A stretch of 64,000 nt of DNA from Bradyrhizobium sp. CCGE-LA001 (GTDB lineage Bacteria > Pseudomonadota > Alphaproteobacteria > Rhizobiales > Xanthobacteraceae): positions 868,001-932,000 of the forward strand of contig NZ_CP013949.1 of assembly GCF_000296215.2 (NCBI RefSeq), in the 5' to 3' direction. Positions within the stretch are counted from its first letter, which is position 1, and each line of letters starts with the position of its first letter. Below, one piece after another: positions 43,585-50,195 of this stretch. The notes under the pieces are model-generated. The model did not search any database. It was not told where the DNA came from and saw only the letters and a list, made by a program, of their open reading frames with translations. The translations under genes and the position numbers were made by a program.

Positions 43585-43986
43585 ATGAATCTCTTCTTGA
43601 CCTACCTTGCTGTAGCCGTGACCTTCGTTGCCGTCGACATGGTCTGGCTGACGATCATGGTCGACAAGCTGTATCGGCCGGTGCTCGGCGATATGTTGCG
43701 GGCCCAGCCCTACCTGCCAGCCGCAGCCGTATTCTACCTGTTGTATCCTCTCGGCTTGATCTGGTTTGCCGTGCTGCCGGCGCAGCAAGATGGCGGCGCG
43801 TTGCGCGCATTCACCTCCGGCCTGCTGCTCGGCTGCTTCACCTATGCGACCTACGATCTCACCAATCAGGCGACGCTGCGAAACTGGTCGACCGGATTGA
43901 CCGTGGCGGACGTCTGCTGGGGATCATGTCTTGCCGGCGTCAGTGCCTGGATCGGATTCCTCGTCGCCCAAAAGCTGTCGCATTGA
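43585..43986 (+). CDS. DUF2177 membrane protein
   Basis: 133 residues with four hydrophobic segments. FLTYLAVAVTFVAVDMVWLTIMVDKLYRPVLGDML and the end GLTVADVCWGSCLAGVSAWIGF identify DUF2177, a small integral membrane family common in photooxidative and LitR/RpoE-type stress clusters. Function unknown. It has its own RpoE-type promoter. Confidence 0.92.
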   Translation: MNLFLTYLAVAVTFVAVDMVWLTIMVDKLYRPVLGDMLRAQPYLPAAAVFYLLYPLGLIWFAVLPAQQDGGALRAFTSGLLLGCFTYATYDLTNQATLRNWSTGLTVADVCWGSCLAGVSAWIGFLVAQKLSH

Positions 43987-44039
43987 GCCGGCGCGCGACT
44001 GCGTCATCCGGGCGACCTCGCACCCGCATGCGTGTCGGC

Positions 44040-44342
44040 TCAGGTTTGCTTCCGGCCTTCGAGTTGTTCCAACGCCTCTCTCGTTTCCGCGATCTTGTCG
44101 GATAAGGAGATGAAGGCGCGTTGGGCCTGCAGCTTCGGCTCTTCCTGGAGCAGATAGCATGCGAGACCGACCAGTTGATCGCCCATGCGTTCCATGAGGG
44201 CGAGGAGCCGATCGATGCCGGCTATCGGCTCGTCGGCTGCGACGCGTTCGACCTCTCGCAAAATCGCCTCGAGCCTCGCGATCGCGGAAGCGAGCCTGTT
44301 GTCGCGACCTTGTTCGGGAAATTCAATAATCTCTGCGTCCAT
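44040..44342 (-). CDS. Unknown alpha-helical protein downstream of the second ECF sigma factor
   Basis: 100 residues from the ATG at 44342 (MDAEIIEFPEQGRDNRLASA). Almost entirely helical and rich in Leu, Glu, Ala and Arg with heptad-like spacing, suggesting a coiled coil. No cysteines apart from one in the middle (LACYLLQEE), so it is not a zinc anti-sigma factor. It lies 19 bases after the second sigma gene on the same transcript and could be a partner or regulator of it; I do not recognise the family. Confidence 0.75.
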   Translation of the reverse strand: MDAEIIEFPEQGRDNRLASAIARLEAILREVERVAADEPIAGIDRLLALMERMGDQLVGLACYLLQEEPKLQAQRAFISLSDKIAETREALEQLEGRKQT

Positions 44343-44361
44343 GCACGGGGTCTCGCCGGGA

Positions 44362-44946
44362 TCAGGCTGCGGCCGCTGCGCTGAGGCAATCCTTGCGCAT
44401 CGCCAAAATGGTCCGGTGCAGCCAGGTCTTGATGGTGCCGACCGGCACACCGAAGCGCCGCGACAGGCTCGCGCGGCTCTCGCCTTCGAGATAGGCCAAG
44501 GCGACCAGCCTGCGGCGATCTTCCGGCAAGCGGGCCAACGCGCCCTGGGCGATGGGTTCGGCGCTGGCATAGTCGAAATCTTCGGCCGGTGACGGCTCGT
44601 CTGCTGCCACCGTCAAAAGCGCTTCGTCGAATTCGACGCTGGGCTGCCGCCTGGTCCGCAGATGATCGATCGCCGTGTTCCGGACGATTGCGGACATCCA
44701 GGTCATGGCCGATGCCCGACCGCAATCGAACCGAGCGGCGTTGCGCCAGATCTTCAGGAAGCTGTCCTGCAGGATATCATCGACGTCGTGCGGCGCGGCG
44801 CCGATCGCCAGCGCAATCCGGCGCAGCCTGCCGCGTGTCAGAGCGTGAAGCTCTGCGAAGGCGCGTGCCTCGCCAGCGGAAACGCGTGCCAGCAGTTCGG
44901 GCAGCATCTGGATCCGCGCCTGATTGACCGGGCTCGAACAGGCCAT
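44362..44946 (-). CDS. Second ECF RNA polymerase sigma factor (SigK-like)
   Basis: 194 residues from the ATG at 44946. Sigma region 2 (about 20-90, DVDDILQDSFLKIWRNAARFD and MTWMSAIVRNTAIDHLRTRRQ) and region 4 (about 130-185, ALARLPEDRRRLVALAYLEGESRASLSRRFGVPVGTIKTWLHRTI). Resembles SigK-type ECF factors. No adjacent membrane anti-sigma (RskA) gene is present. The gene has an RpoE-type promoter whose expected start point is about 20 bases upstream of the ATG, so it is probably induced by the first sigma factor. Confidence 0.92.
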   Translation of the reverse strand: MACSSPVNQARIQMLPELLARVSAGEARAFAELHALTRGRLRRIALAIGAAPHDVDDILQDSFLKIWRNAARFDCGRASAMTWMSAIVRNTAIDHLRTRRQPSVEFDEALLTVAADEPSPAEDFDYASAEPIAQGALARLPEDRRRLVALAYLEGESRASLSRRFGVPVGTIKTWLHRTILAMRKDCLSAAAAA

Positions 44947-44974
44947 GTCCTGTCTCCCATGCGTTTGCTTACGA

Positions 44975-45000
44975 AACGCTCCGGACGCAGGCCCGGATCA
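44975..45000 (-). promoter_or_regulatory. RpoE (ECF11)-type promoter of the second sigma factor gene
   Basis: Leftward TGATCC (45000-44995), 16-base spacer, CGTTTC (CGTT at 44978-44975). It lies in the 80-base gap between chrR and the second sigma gene. Confidence 0.82.
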
Positions 45001-45026
45001 CCCAAAGGGAGAAAGACCAAGCAGGA

Positions 45027-45668
45027 TCAGAGTCGCACGAAGGGCCCGATCAATCGGCCGAGGAAGCCGTTCATGCGCAGGTCGCCCGTCATCGCGACCA
45101 GGCAGAGGCAAGGACCTTCGTTGCCGACGATGGGGCGATGTTCGACCTCGTCGTCGCCATAGTCGAAATCACCGGGACCAAAGTGCCCGCCCTCATGGCT
45201 GAAGCTGCCCTCGAGCACGAGCGTCAGCTCGGTGCCGGTGTGAGTGTGCTCGAGCATGCGCGAGCCCGGCGCTGACCGAAGCAGGAAGGCACGCGCTTGG
45301 CCCTGACCAGATAGCTCGATTGGTCGCAGGCTGAGACCGGGCGCGACCCGCCGGCGCTTGCCGATGCGATACTTTCGCAAGGCCGGCGGAACATCGTCAT
45401 CGGTGTCGGACGCCAGGGCAGGCGCGACTGCCTCCTTCGGGGCTTCGTGAATGCGTGACATCACACGGTCGAACGCATCTGTTGCGATCGGCACCGGTGC
45501 GACATCCTCCAGCGCGGCGCCTGCGAGCTGCTCGATGGCCTGCACGAAGCGGGTGCAGCGCGGGCAGCCGGCGACATGCACCCCCACGACCAGCTGATGG
45601 GCCTCTTCAAGCTTGCCGGCCGCGAAATCGGCCAGAAGATCTTCCGGCGGATGATGGCTGATCGTCAT
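45027..45668 (-). CDS. chrR: ChrR-family zinc anti-sigma factor
   Basis: 213 residues from the ATG at 45668, which overlaps the sigma-factor stop (ATGA). N-terminal zinc anti-sigma domain with His6, His31, Cys35 and Cys38 (HVAGCPRC), and a C-terminal cupin with His141, His143, Glu147 and His177. As I recall the Rhodobacter sphaeroides ChrR structure, these are the same eight ligands at the same numbers, and Cys187/Cys189 are also kept. ChrR holds RpoE inactive until singlet oxygen or organic peroxide triggers its loss. Complete and likely functional. Confidence 0.96.
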   Translation of the reverse strand: MTISHHPPEDLLADFAAGKLEEAHQLVVGVHVAGCPRCTRFVQAIEQLAGAALEDVAPVPIATDAFDRVMSRIHEAPKEAVAPALASDTDDDVPPALRKYRIGKRRRVAPGLSLRPIELSGQGQARAFLLRSAPGSRMLEHTHTGTELTLVLEGSFSHEGGHFGPGDFDYGDDEVEHRPIVGNEGPCLCLVAMTGDLRMNGFLGRLIGPFVRL

Positions 45669-46321
45669 GCTTCTTCGTCCAAAATGTCTCGCAACCGGTT
45701 CATCGCCAACCTGATCCTTGACTTGACCGTTCCTAGCGGAATTCCCAGTGCGCGCGCGATTTCCGGGTGTGGCCTTTCCTCGATGAACGACAGCCTCACC
45801 ACCAAGGATTGCTCTGCCGAGAGTTGCTGAATGGCCGACGCGATCCGCGCCGCATCCTGCCCGCGTGAAATCAGGATGTCGGCCGGCTCGGCTTGATCCG
45901 GCGCATCGGGCAGTTCGAGGCCGGTTTCCAGCCGATCCGCCCGCATCCTGCGGCGGAACAAGTCGATCCGCAGATTGCGCGCGATCGTGAAGATCCAGGC
46001 CGCCGCGCCGGCTGTCGCCGGATCGAACTGGTGCGCCTTCCGCCACACGGCGATCATGGTGCTTTGGGCGATCTCTTCCGCCTCCTCGGCGTTGCAACCT
46101 GCTTTGAGCATCAGGCCCTTGATGCGGGGCGCGAAATGCTCAAACAGTCGCTTGAAAGCCTCCCGGTCACCGCCAGAGGCGACGCGTCCGATCAAATCAG
46201 CCCAGTCCACCGTTGCCTTCGGCCCTTTGCTCGCACCAATCGACAGCCGCGTCGTCACCCTCCGGGGCAAACCGGCCTCGGCCCGGATTGGCATCTTCAA
46301 AGCCCGGATAGCAGCGATCAT
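45665..46321 (-). CDS. rpoE: ECF11-type RNA polymerase sigma factor RpoE
   Basis: 218 residues from the ATG at 46321 (GAGG four bases upstream). A TTG at 46354 opens the frame further but lies inside the predicted -10 element, so it is rejected. Region 2 (FKRLFEHFAPRIKGLMLKAGCNAEEAEEIAQSTMIAVWRKA, AAAWIFTIARNLRIDLFRRRM) and region 4 (LSAEQSLVVRLSFIEERPHPEIARALGIPLGTVKSRIRLAMNRLRDIL) are complete. It pairs with ChrR, and its own promoter carries the TGATCC-N16-CGTT motif, indicating autoregulation. Confidence 0.94.
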   Translation of the reverse strand: MIAAIRALKMPIRAEAGLPRRVTTRLSIGASKGPKATVDWADLIGRVASGGDREAFKRLFEHFAPRIKGLMLKAGCNAEEAEEIAQSTMIAVWRKAHQFDPATAGAAAWIFTIARNLRIDLFRRRMRADRLETGLELPDAPDQAEPADILISRGQDAARIASAIQQLSAEQSLVVRLSFIEERPHPEIARALGIPLGTVKSRIRLAMNRLRDILDEEA

Positions 46322-46352
46322 AGCGCCTCGACAAGCGACCTCTCGGACTGAC

Positions 46353-46378
46353 AACGACCGGGGCGGGGCGCTGGATCA
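46353..46378 (-). promoter_or_regulatory. RpoE (ECF11)-type autoregulatory promoter of rpoE-chrR
   Basis: Leftward TGATCC (46378-46373), 16-base spacer, CGTT (46356-46353), about 32 bases before the rpoE ATG. Confidence 0.8.
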
Positions 46379-46506
46379 CTGCGGAACCCGCATTGTTGGG
46401 CGTCCAGATCGTCTGTCGGCATAGCGATCCGGTTTGGCATCCGGCTTGCTCAGTCTCGACCAAATCCGGCCTCGGCGGAGAGGCCCGTTTCAGGTTGAGG
46501 CAAGCG

Positions 46507-46755
46507 ATGCAAGACATGTCCCGTTCTGGTACTGCCGGCGAGCTCCGGCTCGATGCGTTGATCGCCGATCTTTGGTGGCGCGTTCGGCTCATCAATACCG
46601 ACATTCTCGAAGAGGAAGCCAAAGCCGGGGTGTTCGACGCCAGTCAACCGACATATCCGCTGCTCGCGCTGAATCTTCGCGCGCGACGCGACAATCTGGT
46701 GTCGACGATCGGCGTGCTCGAGCAGCGCGCGAGATCGATGTCGGAAGCGGCCTGA
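46507..46755 (+). CDS. Small hypothetical helical protein divergent from rpoE
   Basis: 82 residues from the ATG at 46507 with GAGG upstream. LDALIADLWWRVRLINTDILEEEAKAGVFD and LLALNLRARRDNLVSTIGVLEQRARSM suggest two helices, a possible short coiled-coil protein. I do not recognise a family. It is divergent from rpoE-chrR and no RpoE-type promoter is seen on this side. Confidence 0.6.
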   Translation: MQDMSRSGTAGELRLDALIADLWWRVRLINTDILEEEAKAGVFDASQPTYPLLALNLRARRDNLVSTIGVLEQRARSMSEAA

Positions 46756-46882
46756 AGACGGTCCTGGTCGCTGGACGCGCTACGTCGCGCCGGGGTCCAT
46801 TCGCAATTGTGAGACTTGCGCGCGAGTCGCAGACGCGCCTCCGTGCTATGGCTGCTCCTCGCAAATCTTGCGCGAGGACACC

Positions 46883-47545
46883 ATGCTTCCCCTTCCTGCC
46901 GACATCTTCACCGAGCCCGAGGACGTCTCGCCCGACGGCCTTGCCAATCTCGGCCCGCTTCGCGGTCTGGCCGGCAGCTGGCAGGCAAACAAGGGTATCG
47001 ACGTCAATCCGAAGGCGGAGGGACCGGAGCGGCGCACCTTCATCGAGCGCATCCGTATGGACCCGATCGATCCGCAGGCCAACGGGCCGCAGCTGTTCTA
47101 CGGGCTGCGCTATCACATCCACATCAACACACCCGAAGAGGACATCACCTTCCACGATCAGGTCGGCTATTGGCTGTGGGAGCCGGCGACCGGTCTGATC
47201 ATGCAGACGCTGGCGATCCCGCGGGGGCAGGTGCTGCTCGCCTCCGGCAAGGCCGGGCCGGACGACAGGACGATCTCCGTTAGCGCGAACCGCGGCGAGA
47301 CCGCTTACGGGATCTGCTCGACCGATTTCCTGGAGCAGGCTTTCCGCACCGATTCCTATCGCTGCGACATCAGCTTCAACGACGACGGCAGCTGGACCTA
47401 TCTGATCCAGACCGAGTTGTTCGTGCGCGGCGCGCCGTTCAATCACCGCGACACCAACACGCTCGAGCTGGTCGCACCGCCAAAGCTCAATCCGCTGGCG
47501 GTGATCGTGAACGATCGCGCCAAGGCCGGTGGGTCGGGGGCTTGA
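46883..47545 (+). CDS. Heme-binding beta-barrel (nitrobindin/FABP-like) protein
   Basis: 220 residues from the ATG at 46883 (GAGGACACC upstream). Lipocalin/FABP-like barrel of the THAP4/nitrobindin group: LGPLRGLAGSWQANKGIDVNPK near residue 24, LRYHIHINTPEEDITFHDQVGYWLWEPATGLIMQTLAIPRG near 75. Nitrobindins bind heme or fatty-acid-like ligands; the usual axial His near the C-terminus is uncertain here (NHRDTNTLELV). Upstream of a RibD_C reductase. Confidence 0.82.
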   Translation: MLPLPADIFTEPEDVSPDGLANLGPLRGLAGSWQANKGIDVNPKAEGPERRTFIERIRMDPIDPQANGPQLFYGLRYHIHINTPEEDITFHDQVGYWLWEPATGLIMQTLAIPRGQVLLASGKAGPDDRTISVSANRGETAYGICSTDFLEQAFRTDSYRCDISFNDDGSWTYLIQTELFVRGAPFNHRDTNTLELVAPPKLNPLAVIVNDRAKAGGSGA

Positions 47546-47560
47546 GATTCGGAGAAGCAC

Positions 47561-48271
47561 ATGAAGCCTTACGTCGTTTGTCTCATGCATTCGAGCCTGG
47601 ACGGCCGCACCCATCCCAGCCGCTGGCGTCCGAAGGGTGCGGGCACGGACTGGTTCGAGAAGATCCATGACGAACTCGGCGGCGATGCCTGGGTGATCGG
47701 CCGCGTCACCGGCTCCGAATTCGCCAAGGGCAAGCCGTATCCGACCGAAACGCCTCAAAAATTTCCGCGCGAAAATTGGCTGGCGCGGCGTGGTGCGAAG
47801 ACCTATGGCGTCGTGCTCGATGCGCAGGGCAAGATCGGCTGGGGCCGCTCCGACATCGGCGGCGATCCGATCGTCTTCGTGCTCACCGAAAGCGTGCCGG
47901 ATTCGCATCTCGCGGGGCTCCGCGGCGAAGGCGTGTCCTACATTTTCGCCGGCAAGTCCGAGATCGATCTGGCGCTCACGCTGGACATCCTCAGCCGCGA
48001 GCTCGGCGTGAAGCGCCTGCTGGTGGAGGGCGGCGGCGTTGCCAATGGCGCGTTCCTGCGCGCCGGCCTCATCGATGAATTCAATCTGATCCTCAGCCCC
48101 GCCATCGACGGCGCGAAGGGTGCACCCTTCGTGTTCGAATCGACGGAAGCGGACAGCGACAAGCGTGCGCCGCTCACGGCGATGACGCTGGAGAGCACGC
48201 GTCAGCTCGGCGGCGGTGTCCTCTTGCTGCGCTATCTGATCCAGAACGAGCCGCAAGCCGGGGCCAGTTGA
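47561..48271 (+). CDS. RibD C-terminal-domain / dihydrofolate reductase-family protein
   Basis: 236 residues. The RibD_C fold is shown by MKPYVVCLMHSSLDGRTHPSRW at the start and GVKRLLVEGGGVANGAFLRAGLIDEFNLILSPAIDGAKGAPFVF near residue 145. Such stand-alone proteins are NADPH-dependent reductases of unknown substrate rather than riboflavin enzymes. It starts 15 bases after the beta-barrel gene and runs directly into the flavin amine oxidase, so the three genes form an operon. Confidence 0.87.
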   Translation: MKPYVVCLMHSSLDGRTHPSRWRPKGAGTDWFEKIHDELGGDAWVIGRVTGSEFAKGKPYPTETPQKFPRENWLARRGAKTYGVVLDAQGKIGWGRSDIGGDPIVFVLTESVPDSHLAGLRGEGVSYIFAGKSEIDLALTLDILSRELGVKRLLVEGGGVANGAFLRAGLIDEFNLILSPAIDGAKGAPFVFESTEADSDKRAPLTAMTLESTRQLGGGVLLLRYLIQNEPQAGAS

Positions 48272-48279
48272 GCGCCGGC

Positions 48280-49548
48280 ATGTCGCAACAATCGGAGCAC
48301 ATCGTCATTGTCGGCGCCGGCGCCGCCGGGCTGATGGCGGCACGGGAGCTGGCGCGTACGGGCCGCCGCGTGACCATCCTGGAGGCGCGCGAGCGCTGCG
48401 GCGGGCGCATCCATCCGCTGCCGGTCTCGCAGTTCGGCTACCCCGCCGATGGCGGCGCCGAGTTCGTCCATGGCGAGGCGCCGATCACGCGGGCCTTGCT
48501 GCGCGAGGCCGGGCTGCCTCTTCAGGAGATCGCAGGCACACAGTGGAGCTTTGACGGCGCAGGCCTGTCGCATGCAAACCGGCACGACCCGCATGAGGCA
48601 GCGCTGCACGCCTTGCTTCGGGACTTGAAGGACGATCTCGCCGTCGCCGATTTCCTGCGCCGCCATTTTGCCGGCGTGGAGTATGCGCAGCTACGGTATT
48701 CGATCGAGCGCATGGTCGAGGGCTATGATGCTGCAGACCCCGAGCACGCCTCGACGCTGGCGCTGCGCGAGGAGTGGATGGACGGCGGTCACGCGCCGCA
48801 GGCCCGCATCGAGGGCGGCTATGGCGCGCTGATCGACTTTCTGGCGGCCGAGTGCCACAGCCTCGGCGTTGCGATCCGGCTCGGTTGCACAGTGTCGGCG
48901 ATCGAGGAGGAAGGCGGATCCGTGGTCGTTCGCTGCGCACGCGGCGATGCGCATCCATGCGACCGCGTCGTCTTGACCGTGCCACTGCCGCTGCTGCGTG
49001 AGATCGCGCTGCCGGCAGATGCGCGCGCGAAGCTCATTGCAGCCGACGACATCGGCTTCGGCAACGTCATCAAGATTCTGCTCCGCTTCACGCGACCATG
49101 GTGGCGCGACCACGGCGAAGATCTCGCCGACATGACCTTCCTGCTCTCGGAGGAGACGATTCCAGTGTGGTGGACGCGATATCCGGATCAGCACCCGGTG
49201 CTGACCGGCTGGTTCGGGGGGCCGCGGACGGCGGAACTGTCGCATCTCGATCAGCAAGAACTGATCGCGGCCGGGCTCGATACGCTCGCCGCCATCTTCA
49301 AGATACCGCGCGAGGTCATTGCACGTGACCTCATGGCGTCGGCGGCAATCAATTGGATGCACGATTCCTTCGCCCGCGGCGCCTATTCCTGGGCAACACC
49401 ACGTACGCGGCAGGCGCAGGCGACGCTATCGCGCTCCGACGGGATGGTTCTGTTTTCCGGAGAGGCGCTCTATCGCGGCCGTGACATGGGCACGGTTGAA
49501 GCGGCGCTGGCGAGCGGCCTCGCGACGGCGGAGCTAATTCTGAGGTGA
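48280..49548 (+). CDS. Flavin-dependent monoamine-oxidase-family protein
   Basis: 422 residues from the ATG at 48280; a TTG at 48268 overlapping the previous stop is an alternative. FAD motif HIVIVGAGAAGLMAARELARTGRRVTILEARERCGGRIHPL near residue 7, substrate-domain HGEAPITRALLREAGL, and the C-terminal FAD-contact RDMGTVEAALASGLATAELI. The sequence resembles polyamine/monoamine oxidases. Last gene of the 46883 operon, convergent with a small secreted protein and separated from it by a terminator. Confidence 0.9.
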   Translation: MSQQSEHIVIVGAGAAGLMAARELARTGRRVTILEARERCGGRIHPLPVSQFGYPADGGAEFVHGEAPITRALLREAGLPLQEIAGTQWSFDGAGLSHANRHDPHEAALHALLRDLKDDLAVADFLRRHFAGVEYAQLRYSIERMVEGYDAADPEHASTLALREEWMDGGHAPQARIEGGYGALIDFLAAECHSLGVAIRLGCTVSAIEEEGGSVVVRCARGDAHPCDRVVLTVPLPLLREIALPADARAKLIAADDIGFGNVIKILLRFTRPWWRDHGEDLADMTFLLSEETIPVWWTRYPDQHPVLTGWFGGPRTAELSHLDQQELIAAGLDTLAAIFKIPREVIARDLMASAAINWMHDSFARGAYSWATPRTRQAQATLSRSDGMVLFSGEALYRGRDMGTVEAALASGLATAELILR

Positions 49549-49551
49549 TGA

Positions 49552-49578
49552 GAAAAAGGCCCGCATCTCTGCGGGCCT
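49552..49578 (-). terminator. Intrinsic terminator of the gene at 49602-49916
   Basis: Perfect 8-bp hairpin AGGCCCGC (49557-49564), loop ATCTCT, GCGGGCCT (49571-49578). Read leftward it is followed by TTTTTCTC. It may also slow rightward transcripts from the amine oxidase gene. Confidence 0.85.
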
Positions 49579-49601
49579 CCTGTGTGTGGACTGCGTCTGG
49601 C

Positions 49602-49916
49602 TTACCAGCGTCCGCCGCCGAAGCTGAAGGTCACGCCGGGACCACCGCCGTAATATCCGTACGGACCACCGCCGTAATAGCCGTGGTGGCGCGGGTAATA
49701 ACCATAGCTCCGATAATAGGGCCGGTAGTGGCTGTGATGGTGCCGCCAGTGATGGCGGTGACCACGCCAATGATGATGCCTCCGGTGCGCGCTGATGTCT
49801 GTGGTCTGGCTTTCCTGCGCGGTTTGCTTCGCGCTGGAACCACCGGCCGCGTTCGCCGCAGAGCCACCGGCAAGCGCCGCAGCACCGACGGCCATCGCGA
49901 CAAAGAGATACTTCAT
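49602..49916 (-). CDS. Small secreted His/Tyr/Gly-rich protein
   Basis: 104 residues from the ATG at 49916. Signal peptide MKYLFVAMAVGAAALAGGSAANA, then a low-complexity mature chain with 16 or more histidines in HRRHHHWRGHRHHWRHHHSHY, followed by Tyr/Gly repeats (GYYGGGPYGYYGGGPG) and a terminal FSFGGGRW. Histidine clusters suggest metal binding, and the Gly-Tyr repeats suggest a surface or periplasmic matrix role. Function unknown. It has a clean terminator downstream. Confidence 0.75.
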   Translation of the reverse strand: MKYLFVAMAVGAAALAGGSAANAAGGSSAKQTAQESQTTDISAHRRHHHWRGHRHHWRHHHSHYRPYYRSYGYYPRHHGYYGGGPYGYYGGGPGVTFSFGGGRW

Positions 49917-50195
49917 GTCATCACTCCAGTTGAATGTCGTGTGACAACAGATGAGCATCCCGCGCGTTCCGGCCAGTGCGGGCGTCGAAACGACGCAGCA
50001 CTAAGGTAGTGTGAGTGATGCATTAACGATAGTTTACAATGGTTCCCCTTGCGGAGCGCTGCCGCGTCGTCGCCATGAGTTCGTCCCGAATGAGGCGGCG
50101 ACAAACCGCTTTTCGGGATCTTCGCGACGCTGGAAAAAGCGCTCGCCTGACCCTGGGCTCGCCGAGGCGACGTTGCGGGCAACCGCGCTCCGCAG

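Noticed and set aside
46592..48256. 554-codon leftward open frame
   Set aside because: Antisense to three genes with recognised families.
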